A DNA stretch of 64,000 nucleotides from Vermamoeba vermiformis (Eukaryota; Tubulinea; Echinamoebida). The translations under genes and the position numbers were made by a program. Positions 1 through 13,778 of this stretch are shown in pieces (position 1 is the first letter of the stretch; each line of letters opens with the position of its first letter). The notes below the pieces were generated by a model, which had not been told where the DNA came from, searched no databases, and worked only from the letters and a program-made list of their open reading frames with translations. The stretch lies in contig JBEWZL010000030.1 of the NCBI GenBank assembly GCA_045837725.1, positions 1 to 64,000 on the forward strand. The letters are read 5' to 3'.

Positions 1-545
1 ATCGGACGATCCCTTCAGCTGCGTGGCTCGCACCGTCCAAATTCCAGACGCTTTCTCAGCGTGGCTCGCACTATCCCCTCTGCCCTCAGTGCGCCACCAT
101 CCAGTTGTTGGATGGTTCCCTCTGTGCCATGCCTCAGCTCGACACCGTCCAGTTATTGGACGCTTGGCTGGCACCGTCCAAGACTTGGACGCTTTATCGG
201 ACTGTCCCCTCAATGTGTGGCTTGCACTGTCCGGTCTTGGACACTTGGCCAAACCGTCCAAATTCTGGACGCTTTTTTCAGCGTGGCTCGCACCGTTCCC
301 TCTGCTCTCAGTGCCACCGTCCAGTTATTGGACGGTTCCCTTGGTGCCATGCCTCAGCTCAGTGTGGCTCACACCGTCCAGAACCTGGACGCTTGGCTGG
401 TGCTGCATGGCTTGGTGAGTACATTGCACCATCCAAGACTTGGATGCTTTGTTGGTGGCTTGCACTGTCCAGGACCTGTGCAACTTCTTGGCTGGAGCTC
501 ACACTTAGTACTGCTAAGGTCCTGGACACGTTTGCAATTGTAAAA
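1..545. repeat. Degenerate repeat array built on CGTCCA/TGGACG hairpins
   Basis: This stretch is made of loosely repeated segments around a 17-nt hairpin core such as CGTCCAAGACTTGGACG. Recognisable cores lie near 33-50, 98-114, 146-162, 174-190, 228-243, 255-271, 318-334, 375-391 and 430-446. The loop differs between copies (GAC, GTTAT, AAATT, AAC), while the CGTCCA and TGGACG arms are kept or change together (CATCCA with TGGATG). Longer shared flanks such as GTGGCTCGCACC and GCCATGCCTCAGCTC show that larger units were duplicated. All three plus frames stay open for about 130 codons, but the translations are low-complexity and I do not call a gene. An AATAAA near 543 could be a transcript end. 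Confidence 0.8.
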
Positions 546-589
546 TAAAGTTTTGTTTTTAAAAATAGCTCCTTTATTGGGTTTGTGAG

Positions 590-870
590 GGTGTACAGCG
601 TGCCGTACGGGGGGTGCGAGGGGGTGTACAGCGTGCTGTACGGGGGTGCGAGGGGGTGTACAGCGTGCCGTACGGGGGTGTACAGCGTGCTGTACGGGGG
701 TGTACACTGAAGTGTATGGGTGTGAAGGGGCATACACCAAAGTGTACACTAGTGTGAAGGGTGTACAGCATGCTGTATGGGGGTGTACACCAAAGTGTAT
801 GGGTGCGAGGGGGTGTACAGCGTGCCGTACGGGGGTGCGAGGGGGCGTACAGCGTGCTGTATGGGGGGAA
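590..870. repeat. Minisatellite of GTAC-ended palindromes
   Basis: About ten palindromic 16-17-mers of the type GTACAGCGTGCTGTAC, joined by GGGGGTGCGAGGGGGT-like spacers. Copies begin near 593, 627, 658, 680, 701, 731, 762, 785, 816 and 847. Three variants alternate: GTACAGC..GCYGTAC, GTACACTGAAGTGTATG and GTACACCAAAGTGTATG. The block is G-rich on the plus strand. Open frames across it exist only because the repeat lacks stops, so I do not treat them as genes. Confidence 0.85.
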
Positions 871-1675
871 AAATCCTAGCCCCAGCCCTAAATCCTATAA
901 AATCCCACATAGAAGTGATTTTCAGGCAATACTTCTTTGGTGGCGATGCGTCGAAGTCCAACATTGCAAGCCACAGGTGGGGATTTGCCTTGATCACCTT
1001 GACCAAGACTTGTGGCTGTGACTTAGCCACTTTCTGCTGATCGGGGCCATACATGCTGCCACGGAACACCAATATGTTGCGCTATTGGTCAGGCTCAATG
1101 TACCAGGTGCCACCCTCAGTTCCGGTGCTTCGCACGTCGTCGCTCCACTTGTTCATGCCTGCAGCATTGCCAGTTGGGGCGTTGGGTATTTCAGCGTCGA
1201 CCAACGCACGGGCACTACCTTGGCCTGCATTTGCGCCTGCCAGCAGCTTTGCCTCGGCCTCTGCCATCGCTCTCTCGGCCTGGGTGTCGGTGATTCCGTC
1301 ATCCTCGATGCGGACTTGGTCGTCTCCACTCTCAGAAGAAGACTCGTCCGCCCCTTCGTCGACGTGGAACTTGTCGGGTGTGGCAAGCTGGGCTTTGGGA
1401 GCAATGGGTACTGGCGCTGCCTTTGCACGGCCTGGGCTAATGGGCTTCGGCAGGCGCAATGTCATATTGCCCTTGGGAGAGGACTTCTTGGGACCTTGGT
1501 TCGTAGCGCCTTGGCCCTTGGGGCTAACGTTGGTGTTGTTGCCTGCGCCCTTGGCCGGGGGTGCTGACTTGGGGCTGGGAGTTCCGGCTGCGGCTAGTTG
1601 ATCGAGCTCGCTGGCGGACATTTGACGGGGGGCGTTGAAGTTTCGGTTGTTGTTGTTATTACTGTTACAAAGCAA
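749..1675 (-). pseudogene. Hypothetical disordered-protein gene remnant
   Basis: An open minus-strand stretch from 1,675 to 1,082 encodes about 197 residues. They are rich in Asn near the start, then Pro, Gly, Ala, Ser and Lys, with an acidic Glu/Ser/Asp patch and an Ala-rich end. Downstream in the same frame (1,081 to about 870) a more ordinary segment follows, with motifs such as VLVKVIKANPHLWLAM, before the reading runs into the minisatellite. I do not recognise the family. It may be the end of a mobile-element or host structural protein, and it does not look intact. The ATG at 1,675 is followed by a poly-Asn run. Base use is GC-richer than in the genes to the right. Confidence 0.35.
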
Positions 1676-1710
1676 ACATTAGCATTGAGCATTTACACCT
1701 TGAAGCTAAC

Positions 1711-2030
1711 ATCCCGATTGACTGCGGATCGGGGTGACCCAGGCCCTTCCTGATTCGCTGCGGATCGGGGTGGATCCAGACCCTTCCTGATTCGCTGCGG
1801 ATCGGGGTGGACCCAGGCCCTTCCTGATTCGCTGCGGATCGGGGTGACCCAGGCCCTTCCTGATTCGCTGCGGATCGGGGTGGATCCAGACCCTTCCTGA
1901 TTCGCTGCAGATCGGGTTGGACCCAGGCCCTTCCTGATTCGCCGCGGATCGGGATGGACCCAGCCCCTTCCTGATTCGCCGCGGATCGGGATGGACCAGA
2001 CCCTTCCTGATTCGCCGCGGATCGGGGTGA
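1711..2030 (+). repeat. Tandem 37-38-nt repeat, about 9 copies, each with a hairpin
   Basis: The unit CCCTTCCTGATTCGCTGCGG plus ATCGGGGTGGACCCAGG repeats head to tail. Full copies start near 1,744, 1,781, 1,818, 1,855, 1,891, 1,928, 1,965 and 2,001, and a partial first copy lies at 1,712. Within each copy CCTGATTCG can pair with CGGATCGGG across a 3-nt loop. The 9-bp stem contains T-G wobble positions on the plus strand. Minus-strand translation gives a repeated HPDPRRIRKGLG-like peptide, which I regard as a shadow of the repeat. Confidence 0.9.
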
Positions 2031-2194
2031 AAATGAAATTTCGCCCGAAATTTCAGGGCACGTGGCTTACCTTGCCATATTTGGGCACTGCGACTTGTTG
2101 TGCTCTGTGTTATGAAGTAATTAAAAATGACTAAGATTCGGTTTCTCGATTCTCTCAAAATTGCCTCCCTGCCTCCCTTCTAAAGGAGGCTTTT

Positions 2195-2280
2195 TATTTT
2201 TCGCCTCGCCTGGATTCGAACCCGTGCCTTTCAAGGTTTTACAGGAGTTGGCACTATTTCCTGATTCGGACTCTGTCAGG
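2195..2280 (-). other. tRNA-like B-box sequence, not a complete tRNA
   Basis: On the minus strand, GGTTCGAATCC near 2,211-2,221 matches the pol III B-box / T-loop consensus exactly. Upstream is a CTGTAAA string like a tRNA-Tyr anticodon loop, and an A-rich tail (AAAAATAAAAAG) lies downstream. The T-stem does not pair well and I could not fold a full cloverleaf. It may be a tRNA-derived SINE fragment or a chance match. Confidence 0.25.
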
Positions 2281-2973
2281 AGCCCAGTGGGCCTGGTATC
2301 CTGATTCGCAACGGATCGGGATTTTTCTTCCTGATTGGTGCCCAATCGGGATGTTTTCAAATTTTGACCAAAGCCATTACCTTTTTTCTGCGTTTTTCAT
2401 GAAATTTACTGGCTTTTTATTTTTACATTGTTTTTGCTGGAAAATACAAGTTTTTAAATATTGCCCTTTTTCGACAAAAACACCTATTCCTATATCCCTA
2501 ACTCCTAGGAAACAGTAATATGTCAGTATTAAATCACCTGTAAACTTGAATTAGAATCTCTTCTTGAGTCAGGAAAGGATTATCTCACTGAAGCTTTAAT
2601 CTTTCCCCTCTCTGACTCAGGAAGGGATTTTCCCTCTCTGATTCAGGAAGGGATGCTTAATTTTGAATAACACTTAAAATTTACTGTTCCCTTCCCTATC
2701 TGCAAATATTATACTTACAACATCTTTGCAGATTTTCCTTTTACTGGGTAGCACCTGGGCTGTTTTCTTGTTGTCAAGCGTGGTGTTGTGTTTGTGGGGG
2801 TGAGTAAAATGAAATTTTTTTGTTTCCAAACAGTACTATTGAATTGCCTCCCTTTTTATTTAGGGAGGATATTTTTTCCCTCCCTGACTCAGAGAGGGAA
2901 AGTTTTCTGCAAATTTTAATGTTGCTTCTTGAGTTGAAAATCCTTTACTGCTAAGCAGTTTGTCTTGGGGAAT

Positions 2974-3016
2974 TGGGGGGGAAACCCCCCCACACCCCCC
3001 AGCAACATTTTTTTCC
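2974..3016. repeat. G7/C7-rich repeat, copy 1
   Basis: A TTGGGGGGGAAACCCCCCC segment is followed by ACACCCCCCAGCAACA and a T run. A near-identical copy starts about 133 nt downstream. Confidence 0.85.
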
Positions 3017-3107
3017 TTTCATAGCCCAGGATGTTTTGATCTGCGCTGCATTTCCTGATAAAATTTGTCCAAATTCGAGTCTCTAGAACATTTTCAATGA
3101 TTGGAGA

Positions 3108-3150
3108 CATTGGGGGGGAAACCCCCCCACACCCCCCAGCAGCATTTTTT
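3108..3150. repeat. G7/C7-rich repeat, copy 2
   Basis: Second copy of the element at 2,974, differing mainly by AGCAGC for AGCAAC. The G7-AAA-C7 core can itself form a tight hairpin. A third GC-rich palindrome of different sequence (GGGGGCTCCGCCCCC) lies near 4,919. Confidence 0.85.
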
Positions 3151-3455
3151 CTCATTTTTTCTTTGCTTTTGCCTTGCCGAAACCCCTTCCATCTCTGATT
3201 TTGTCCTGTTTTCGCTGGATTTCCTGCTGTTTTTGTCTGATTTTCCCTCAATTTTGGAATTTTTGCCTCAATTTCCTTCATTTTTCCCTTTGTTCTTTCA
3301 AAATCCCTTCCTTGCTCAGGCAGGGATTGCCTAGTAGGAAGGGATTTTCATCACTCCCTGTCTTTCATATTGAATTCCCTTCTTGAGCCAAAGAAGGATT
3401 GTCTTTCGAAAACAGCTTTCACAACCCTAACCCCGATGTTTTTTGATATTTCTCA

Positions 3456-3960
3456 TATAAATCGCAACGTCAGAGCCAAGACGCGAGTTCTAGATCGAGC
3501 ACGAAGTAGCTCGCTCGATGACCAGTGCTGAATAAAGAGTAAGTAGTTTATTTCTTTTATCTCATTATTGTTTAATATTCTAACGCATCTTATTTAGGTT
3601 TTACAAATTCACGGTGACTGATCACGAACGCGATCTTCCCGCGTTGGCAGATCTATTACATTGACAATAGTGGATCGGTAAGTATTCATAAGCGTTAGAT
3701 ATTGATCAATACTAACCTGTTATATGCTTAGAAATAGATAACGCAAGCCTACACAAAAATAAACGCGCTCTGAAAGTCCATGCTCGATCCGCTTCAACTT
3801 TTGATTGAGCACATGGATCACACCAGCGGTAAGTTCAATGCGTTTAAAAGAACTAATATAAGCCAATACTAACACTAATTCTTTATTTAGGACTTAGACG
3901 GACGAGGTCATTGTGAGTTAGTTTCTGCTCCACGGCAATTCGTATGTTTTGAACCAGCGG
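3456..3960 (+). ncRNA. Apparent spliced transcript with little coding potential
   Basis: A TATAAAT box at 3,456-3,462 is followed by three introns of the type used throughout the window: 3,539-3,597 (59 nt), 3,678-3,731 (54 nt) and 3,829-3,890 (62 nt). Each has a GTAAG donor, a CTAAC branch site and a TTAG acceptor. The exons contain no reading frame longer than a few dozen codons from an ATG; the first ATG is followed by a stop after five codons. It could be a non-coding RNA or the leader of a mobile element. The far end is not defined. A minus-strand protein-like stretch overlaps its last intron and exon. Confidence 0.45.
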
Positions 3961-4444
3961 ATTTCGAGGGCTGAACAAACCAGCGTCTTCGGATACCGGC
4001 TCCTTCTCTTCCTTTGGCTTCTCCGTATTAACGTTCGTGGATCTTCTACTGGCTTCCTCAGACAGATCGGCAACAGGATTTTATCTACCTCTGCTAATGT
4101 GCGTTAGATTACCGTTCATGATTTATTTTCATCCCGAGCGAGTCTCGCCTGGGATGACTAACTGAAAGTTAAGTTTATTCACTTTAGGATGAATGATTAT
4201 TTTAATATCATCCTTAACGAGTCTCGCTCGGGATGAATTCTTTAAAAAATCTATGGTAAACATAAATCAATTTCAACATAGAGATTGTGTAATCCATCCC
4301 AGGCAAGTCTCGCTCGGGATGACTTCGGAAATAAATTTCGATAAAATTTTACTTACCGTGAGCTTATCCCGGGGGTCCTTGCTGTAGGCGTCGAGGAGCT
4401 TCGGGTTTGGCGACCAGAGGGGTACCTTTGGAATTATTGCTCAT
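3883..4444 (-). pseudogene. Degenerate minus-strand coding remnant
   Basis: Two protein-like stretches lie on the minus strand. One, near 4,360-4,440, reads like VPLWSPNPKLLDAYSKDPRD after an ATG-initiated MSNNSKG-type start. The other, 4,068 to 3,883, is Lys/Glu-rich with the motif GLFSPRNPLVQNIRIAVEQK and ends in a stop. A GTAAG donor at 4,356 and a CTAAC..TTAG acceptor near 4,094 would remove the three palindromes between them. The frames do not join cleanly, so the gene appears broken. I do not recognise the family; a mobile-element structural protein is possible. Confidence 0.35.
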
Positions 4445-4987
4445 TTTTGATATAAAAAAAACAAAGTTACGGTGTTGAGTTGTGGTGGTGTGTGTGGTAA
4501 GTGAAAGTAAAATGAAAAAAAAAACCGAACAGAAATTTTATAGATTTTCCTCCCTTGCTAATTTTGGGAGGCAATTTCAAATTCTGGCGTAAAATTACAG
4601 TTTTCGCACCCCGTACCTTTCAATTTCCATCCCGAGCGAGTCTCGCTTGGGATGAGAGGAGCAGCTGGGTTTTAAGGATTGAATTGTTGAAAATTCTATT
4701 ATTATGCACCTTAAGTTATTGGATTCTATCCCAAGCGAGTCTCGCCAGGGATGCAACTAATAATTTATGAGTCAGGTTAGAGGATTAATTAATTTCTATC
4801 CCAGACGAGTCTCGCTTGGGATGTCTCGCATTATTTTTAAATACCAACAAGAACGGTTATGGTTCATCCTTAGCGAGTCTCGCTCAGGATGAAAAAATGT
4901 TGAATGGATGACTTATCAGGGGGCTCCGCCCCCTGCACCCCCCTTCTTTTTTCTTTTTCCCATCCTGAGCGAGTCTCGCTCGGGATC
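4130..4987 (+). repeat. Eight copies of a 25-nt palindrome, all in one orientation
   Basis: Copies lie near 4,130-4,157, 4,208-4,236, 4,294-4,322, 4,628-4,655, 4,727-4,754, 4,797-4,823, 4,864-4,892 and 4,961-4,987. The ideal unit has 12-nt arms, ATCCCGAGCGAG and its complement, around one central base. Every copy keeps GAGTCTC or AAGTCTC with T at the centre on the plus strand, so all copies share an orientation although the unit is almost symmetric. Outer arm positions vary, often as C-to-T or G-to-A changes that leave wobble pairs. Spacing is irregular (50 to 300 nt) and the spacers are unrelated, so this is not a tandem or CRISPR-type array. Confidence 0.9.
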
Positions 4988-5263
4988 AATAATGGACCCT
5001 CCCGTATTTAGTATAATATCAATGTTTATTAGTGATAGGAATTGTATCCCTAATGCCTAACATCAGTCATTTAGGTCATATTAAATTCTCTTTTTTGTTT
5101 ACCCTTTTATAATACAACAAAGAAAAAAATCAGTAACACTGTCCATTTGACAAATGTTTTGTAACAAATAGCAATTGTTTATTTATTATTGTGTAGTAAT
5201 AAAAATAGAAGATTATTAATTTCATTTTGGTGCTGTTGTCGATTCGATGATTCTCACATATTA
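4988..5263. other. AT-rich spacer without a recognised gene
   Basis: AT-rich sequence between the palindrome cluster and the next protein-like remnant. I see no open frame, RNA gene or repeat that I can support here. Confidence 0.6.
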
Positions 5264-5760
5264 TTATTTATTTGTATTATTGTTATTTTGGTTAGCACTG
5301 GTTAACAAGTTGGTTATGATTGGTGAAGGAGACACAAAAGAAGCCCCATGAGTGGGTGCCATTGTTTGCAATTTGATATGGCATTTGGGTAACTTGATTT
5401 GCCGGTGAGGTATCCGTACTTGCAGAGCAGGCATTATTATCTTGGGAGACACTGGTGGAGGTTTCTTTGTTGGTTTCTTCATTGATCAATTGGACTTGGA
5501 CTCTGTACTGACCTCTTCAATTTCAAATGCTTCTGTTTTTGCCTTCTTTTTGTTCAGTTTACACTTTGGTTTCAAAAATTGTTGTGCTTTTGGCTTGATG
5601 GTGTCAGGCTCGAGTTTCCTCTTGTTTGAAATAGCACTATACCAGCTAAAGGCAAGCAAAGGCAGGCTTTCCTGTTATTGTTTGTGTTGCAGAGCAAGTT
5701 TGACGTCTGAACTCTGGTTAAGGTAAATTTGTTTGGGGTGGCACATGCTGCAAGTTTTTT
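5264..5760 (-). pseudogene. Minus-strand coding-like remnant, unknown family
   Basis: The minus strand has Lys-rich protein-like readings: around 5,480-5,630 a segment with KRKLEPDTIKPKAQQFLKPK ending in EIEEVSTESKSN. It is followed in another frame by a Ser/Thr/Asn-rich tail (NACSASTDTSPANQVTQMPY). Farther upstream, around 5,660-5,760, there is a Cys-rich reading. No single frame covers all of it and no ATG start is evident. It may be the decayed 3' end of a transposon or a nuclear protein gene. Confidence 0.25.
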
Positions 5761-5808
5761 TGTACAGAATTTATGGCACAGATCAACTGTTCAGTTGAAA
5801 CACAGGAA

Positions 5809-10664
<4,856 letters not shown>

Positions 10665-11353
10665 CGCGCTGCTATTAAATGGAACTCGTTGCGGAAGTTG
10701 GTTATTTGTGTGGTTTCATTTGACGACATGACAGCTAAAAAGTCAGGAATCTTTCTTCCCGTTCCGCTATTTCACCGAACCTTGTTGCTTGGCAACGTTG
10801 CGCGTTTCCATTTTCGGTCTGGTTGCTCTTCCGCGACGAACTTAAAATTTTTGGAAACGTTTGTTTTGTTTTTTTTTTTTTTATTTTTTCAGCACCCTTT
10901 GCACGTTGTGTTTCGGATGCAACAAGTTGCATGTTCGCAGTTGCTGCTTCTGTATACACTTGCCCGGTACGACAAAATAGGTGGAGCACTCGATCTGGCA
11001 CCGTATATCTAGGGTAATCAAATCTCTTGCAACGTAATTAATTTTTTTAATTAACATAATTTTAAAATTACGGGTGGCAATAATAAAACGGAAAAAATTC
11101 ATTTAATCACTCTGCCGAGTTTTAGAATTAATACCTGGAGCCACCGCGCCAAAATAATTGGATGCGAATCCTGCGCCAAACGCGATCCATGAAGGCAATT
11201 GATTTTGATCTTAGCTCCTGTATTGCGACTACCTGGAGCCCAGGTTGTTAGGTTATAGATTTTATAAAAATGGCGACTGCACGTGTGTTTTATAAAAGTG
11301 GCGACGCTGTTAAAAGAGGAAATAATGCGATTCATTAATTATATACACGAATT
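10665..11353. other. Intergenic region upstream of the ABC gene
   Basis: No gene is recognised in these about 690 nt; the open frames present are short and low-complexity. The left part must hold the promoter of the minus-strand ABC gene. A long T run lies near 10,868. Two direct copies of TTTTATAAAARTGGCGAC lie near 11,257 and 11,290, and ACCTGGAGCC occurs twice (near 11,130 and 11,230). Confidence 0.5.
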
Positions 11354-13525
11354 TTACACTGCTGACGCGGCAGAGGCGCCTTTTGTGCTAGCAGTTCCTT
11401 GCATCGGCACGCTACCAGTCTTGTCGCTCGTGGACACGGTGCCAGAAGTCGAGTGATCTTTGGCCGTCAAGTTCTTGAACAGCGTTATTTCTGCCGCGAA
11501 TGTTGTCATGCAGAAGAACTGGATCATGCCGAGAATAACTGCGTGCCAATCAAGGTAGAGATCGTACGCTGGGGTAAGTACGAGTGCTGACACTGCCACG
11601 AATAGAATGATTGAAATGCCTGCGACGAGCAACATTTTGACCAACTGCAACATGTTAGCCGAAGGAGCCTTTCATTGAACTAACGCCAGACTTACTCTTC
11701 TCGGGTACCTCTTCTTGTTCGAAACGACGTTGATTTTAGCGCTAGATTTACGAAGCAAATAAATCAAGCGGCTGCCCATCACGACGAAGTACACGCCACA
11801 AGCCTGAAAAATACGTTCAGTCGCGCAAAATCATTTGATGCGCGAATACTTACCGCTGCAATAATGATAATCACTACGAGAATGTACTGAGTGGCTGAGC
11901 CGAATAACAGACCCGATAAAATGTATAATAGCAACATCACCTGCACGAGTTAGATACAAATCTAGCCGCATTTCATAATAGCTACGTACCAAAAAGAATA
12001 CTAGCAGGCCAATAAACAACTTTCGATTCCACAACTGATTTTTCTTCTTGTAAAAGATCAGTCCAGACCAGTAGAATGCCACGAGTACTGTCGAGAATGT
12101 CATCATCGCAGGGCCAAATGAATAGACCGCCACATAGGCAGCATCGGGCACTGATCGAATAAACACGTGTGACATGGCTACGATTGGTGCTGCCACCGTC
12201 GCTATAACAAAAAATCAGCATACAAACTCTTTCCTCGAAAGAATAAAGCAACGTTATTCGTTCAAATTCGACTGACTTACCACAACTGCCAGTCACTTGC
12301 AGCCCCAAACACATTTGAGCGATGGAGAATTGAGGGCCGTAAAACCGCACGTATGTGATGAGCTTCCAAAGACCATAACCAAGAACAGCGAGTGCCACCG
12401 CCAATAATAGCACTTGAAATATGATCCAGCCTGGTCTGTGGACCATATCGGCGTAAGCATTTGGATCTGCAGCTAAAATTAGATCCCAAGGCAATCACAG
12501 TATCATTCGTAACCAACCTCCTGAAGTTACTCGCACTATTACTGTTTCATTCGTTGCTAAGATTTCTTTCAACTTTGCGTACATCTATGGAACAGATCTG
12601 TTCAGCAAAAAGCGGAATAAATGAGACAGCACTCGAACACTTACAGTTTCGTTCATGACCACGCCACCAATAGTAAACGGTTCGTCAATTACTTCAGACC
12701 ACGAATAAGTAATTAGATCATTAATACCGTAATCGCCAGTGAATATTATTGCCTAAAAAGGAATTACGCAATTGAGCGGATGCGGAGCGAACAGGAAATA
12801 TCGGTGCTTACTTTAGCGTTCATAGCTTGAGCAGACAACAATGATACTTGAGGAAAGCAGTAATCTGAGTCGTATTCTATGATAATGATTTTGTCTTTGT
12901 ACTGGGCCGGATCTCCTTCTAAATCACATCCATATATCGGCTGAGCCTTAATTATCTCTCCCTGAACATCGAATGGCGCCAGAGCATATTGCATGTGTGC
13001 TGTAGGAGCGAACGTCGTGTTATAGTATTCTGAGGGCGAGAGAATGGTAACCGACGCAAAGCAAACCTTGAGAAGTATAATAAAATGGTTAGTCAATGAA
13101 GCTCGGGTTATTATACGAATGTACAAAAATTGGCTTTAATTAATGGTTATCAAAGTAACGATAAATCGCTCGATAACTTGTTATTAAAGTTTGATTTAGC
13201 TGTTAATCGTAGATGTCATGTTATTACTAAAATAGTTTTACACGTAGAGCCATCGGTATCGGTAAACTCGAATATTTGGATTTTCGGGTGCGGATCGAAA
13301 TTAAAAAATTTGACTTTAAAAAATAAGGAGCTTATAACTCGTTATTTATCACTACTTGGATAGGTAAATATATAATATATGGTTGATTACGGAAATCAAG
13401 CCGGTATGACATTCGCATCCACGTTGTGATTTTAGAGCGGGAACTGCTCCCATTTAGCTGCACACACTTACCTGAAATATTGATAGAGTCAAGACTATAC
13501 GAACAGATATACTCTTTCCGATCAT
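11354..13525 (-). CDS. Secreted/plasma-membrane PA-domain seven-TM protein
   Basis: The start is ATG at 13,525 (MIGKSISVRIVLTLSIFQ); exon 1 is 54 nt and splices in phase across a long 408-nt intron to VCFASV, giving a signal peptide. The lumenal part (about residues 25-165) looks like a protease-associated (PA) domain: DKIIIIEYDSDYCFPQ, then SAQAMNAKAIIFTGD. About seven hydrophobic segments follow, from WIIFQVLLLAVALAVLGYG near 12,400 to VILGMIQFFCMTTFAAE near 11,500. The cytoplasmic tail is Ser/Thr-rich and ends at TAA 11,354. The layout (signal, ectodomain, seven TMs, tail) suggests a receptor-like or trafficking protein. I see no protease residues typical of SPPL-type PA proteins. Family uncertain. 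Confidence 0.75.
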
Positions 13526-13778
13526 CTTTGGACGTTGATTCAATACTCGTGCGAAGGATCCTCTTCTTGTCCTCGAGGCGAGCCTACAAATAAACGGCCA
13601 AAATATTTGTATAGCCTAATGAATGCTATAGATCTGGTATCTATCCGACGAAAATAGAGAAACAATCGAAGAATTTTTTACAGGCGCCAAAATGTCCTGT
13701 TCACCTGCTGCCGAAAAATTTAAAACTATTAACAAACATTTATATAACGCAATAATGACTGTATCGCAACACGATCCA

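Larger units (their letters stand above)
2298..3400. repeat. Dispersed short hairpins of the TCCTGATT / CTGAYTCAGG theme
   Basis: Short imperfect palindromes recur between AT-rich spacers. Perfect or wobble stems lie at 2,298-2,322 (11-bp stem, CAA loop) and 2,328-2,352 (9-bp stem). Looser ones containing CTGAYTCAGGAAGGGA, CTGACTCAGAGAGGGA, TTGCTCAGGCAGGGA or TTGAGCCAAAGAAGGA lie near 2,562, 2,605, 2,628, 2,877, 3,304 and 3,371. The first two share the CCTGATT..ATCGGG arms of the tandem array at 1,711-2,030. No gene is visible in this stretch. Confidence 0.65.

Noticed and set aside
1711-2158. Proline/Arg-repeat protein on minus (HPDPRRIRKGLG repeats)
   Set aside because: The reading is a direct consequence of a 37-nt tandem repeat and changes frame with unit-length variants.
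2195-2280. tRNA-Tyr gene
   Set aside because: Only the B-box is convincing; T-stem and acceptor pairing fail, so it is listed only as a tRNA-like sequence.
3456-3960. Long terminal repeat of a retroelement
   Set aside because: TATAAAT and AATAAA occur in LTR-like order, but I found no second copy in the window, no defined ends and no polymerase or integrase reading. It stays a possibility only.
4130-4987. CRISPR-like array
   Set aside because: Spacers vary from about 50 to 300 nt, the repeats are strongly diverged and palindromic, there are no cas genes, and the context is eukaryotic.
13130-13363. 77-codon plus-strand frame inside a long intron
   Set aside because: AT-rich composition, no motif, no splice partners; it lies fully within the first intron of the PA-domain gene.
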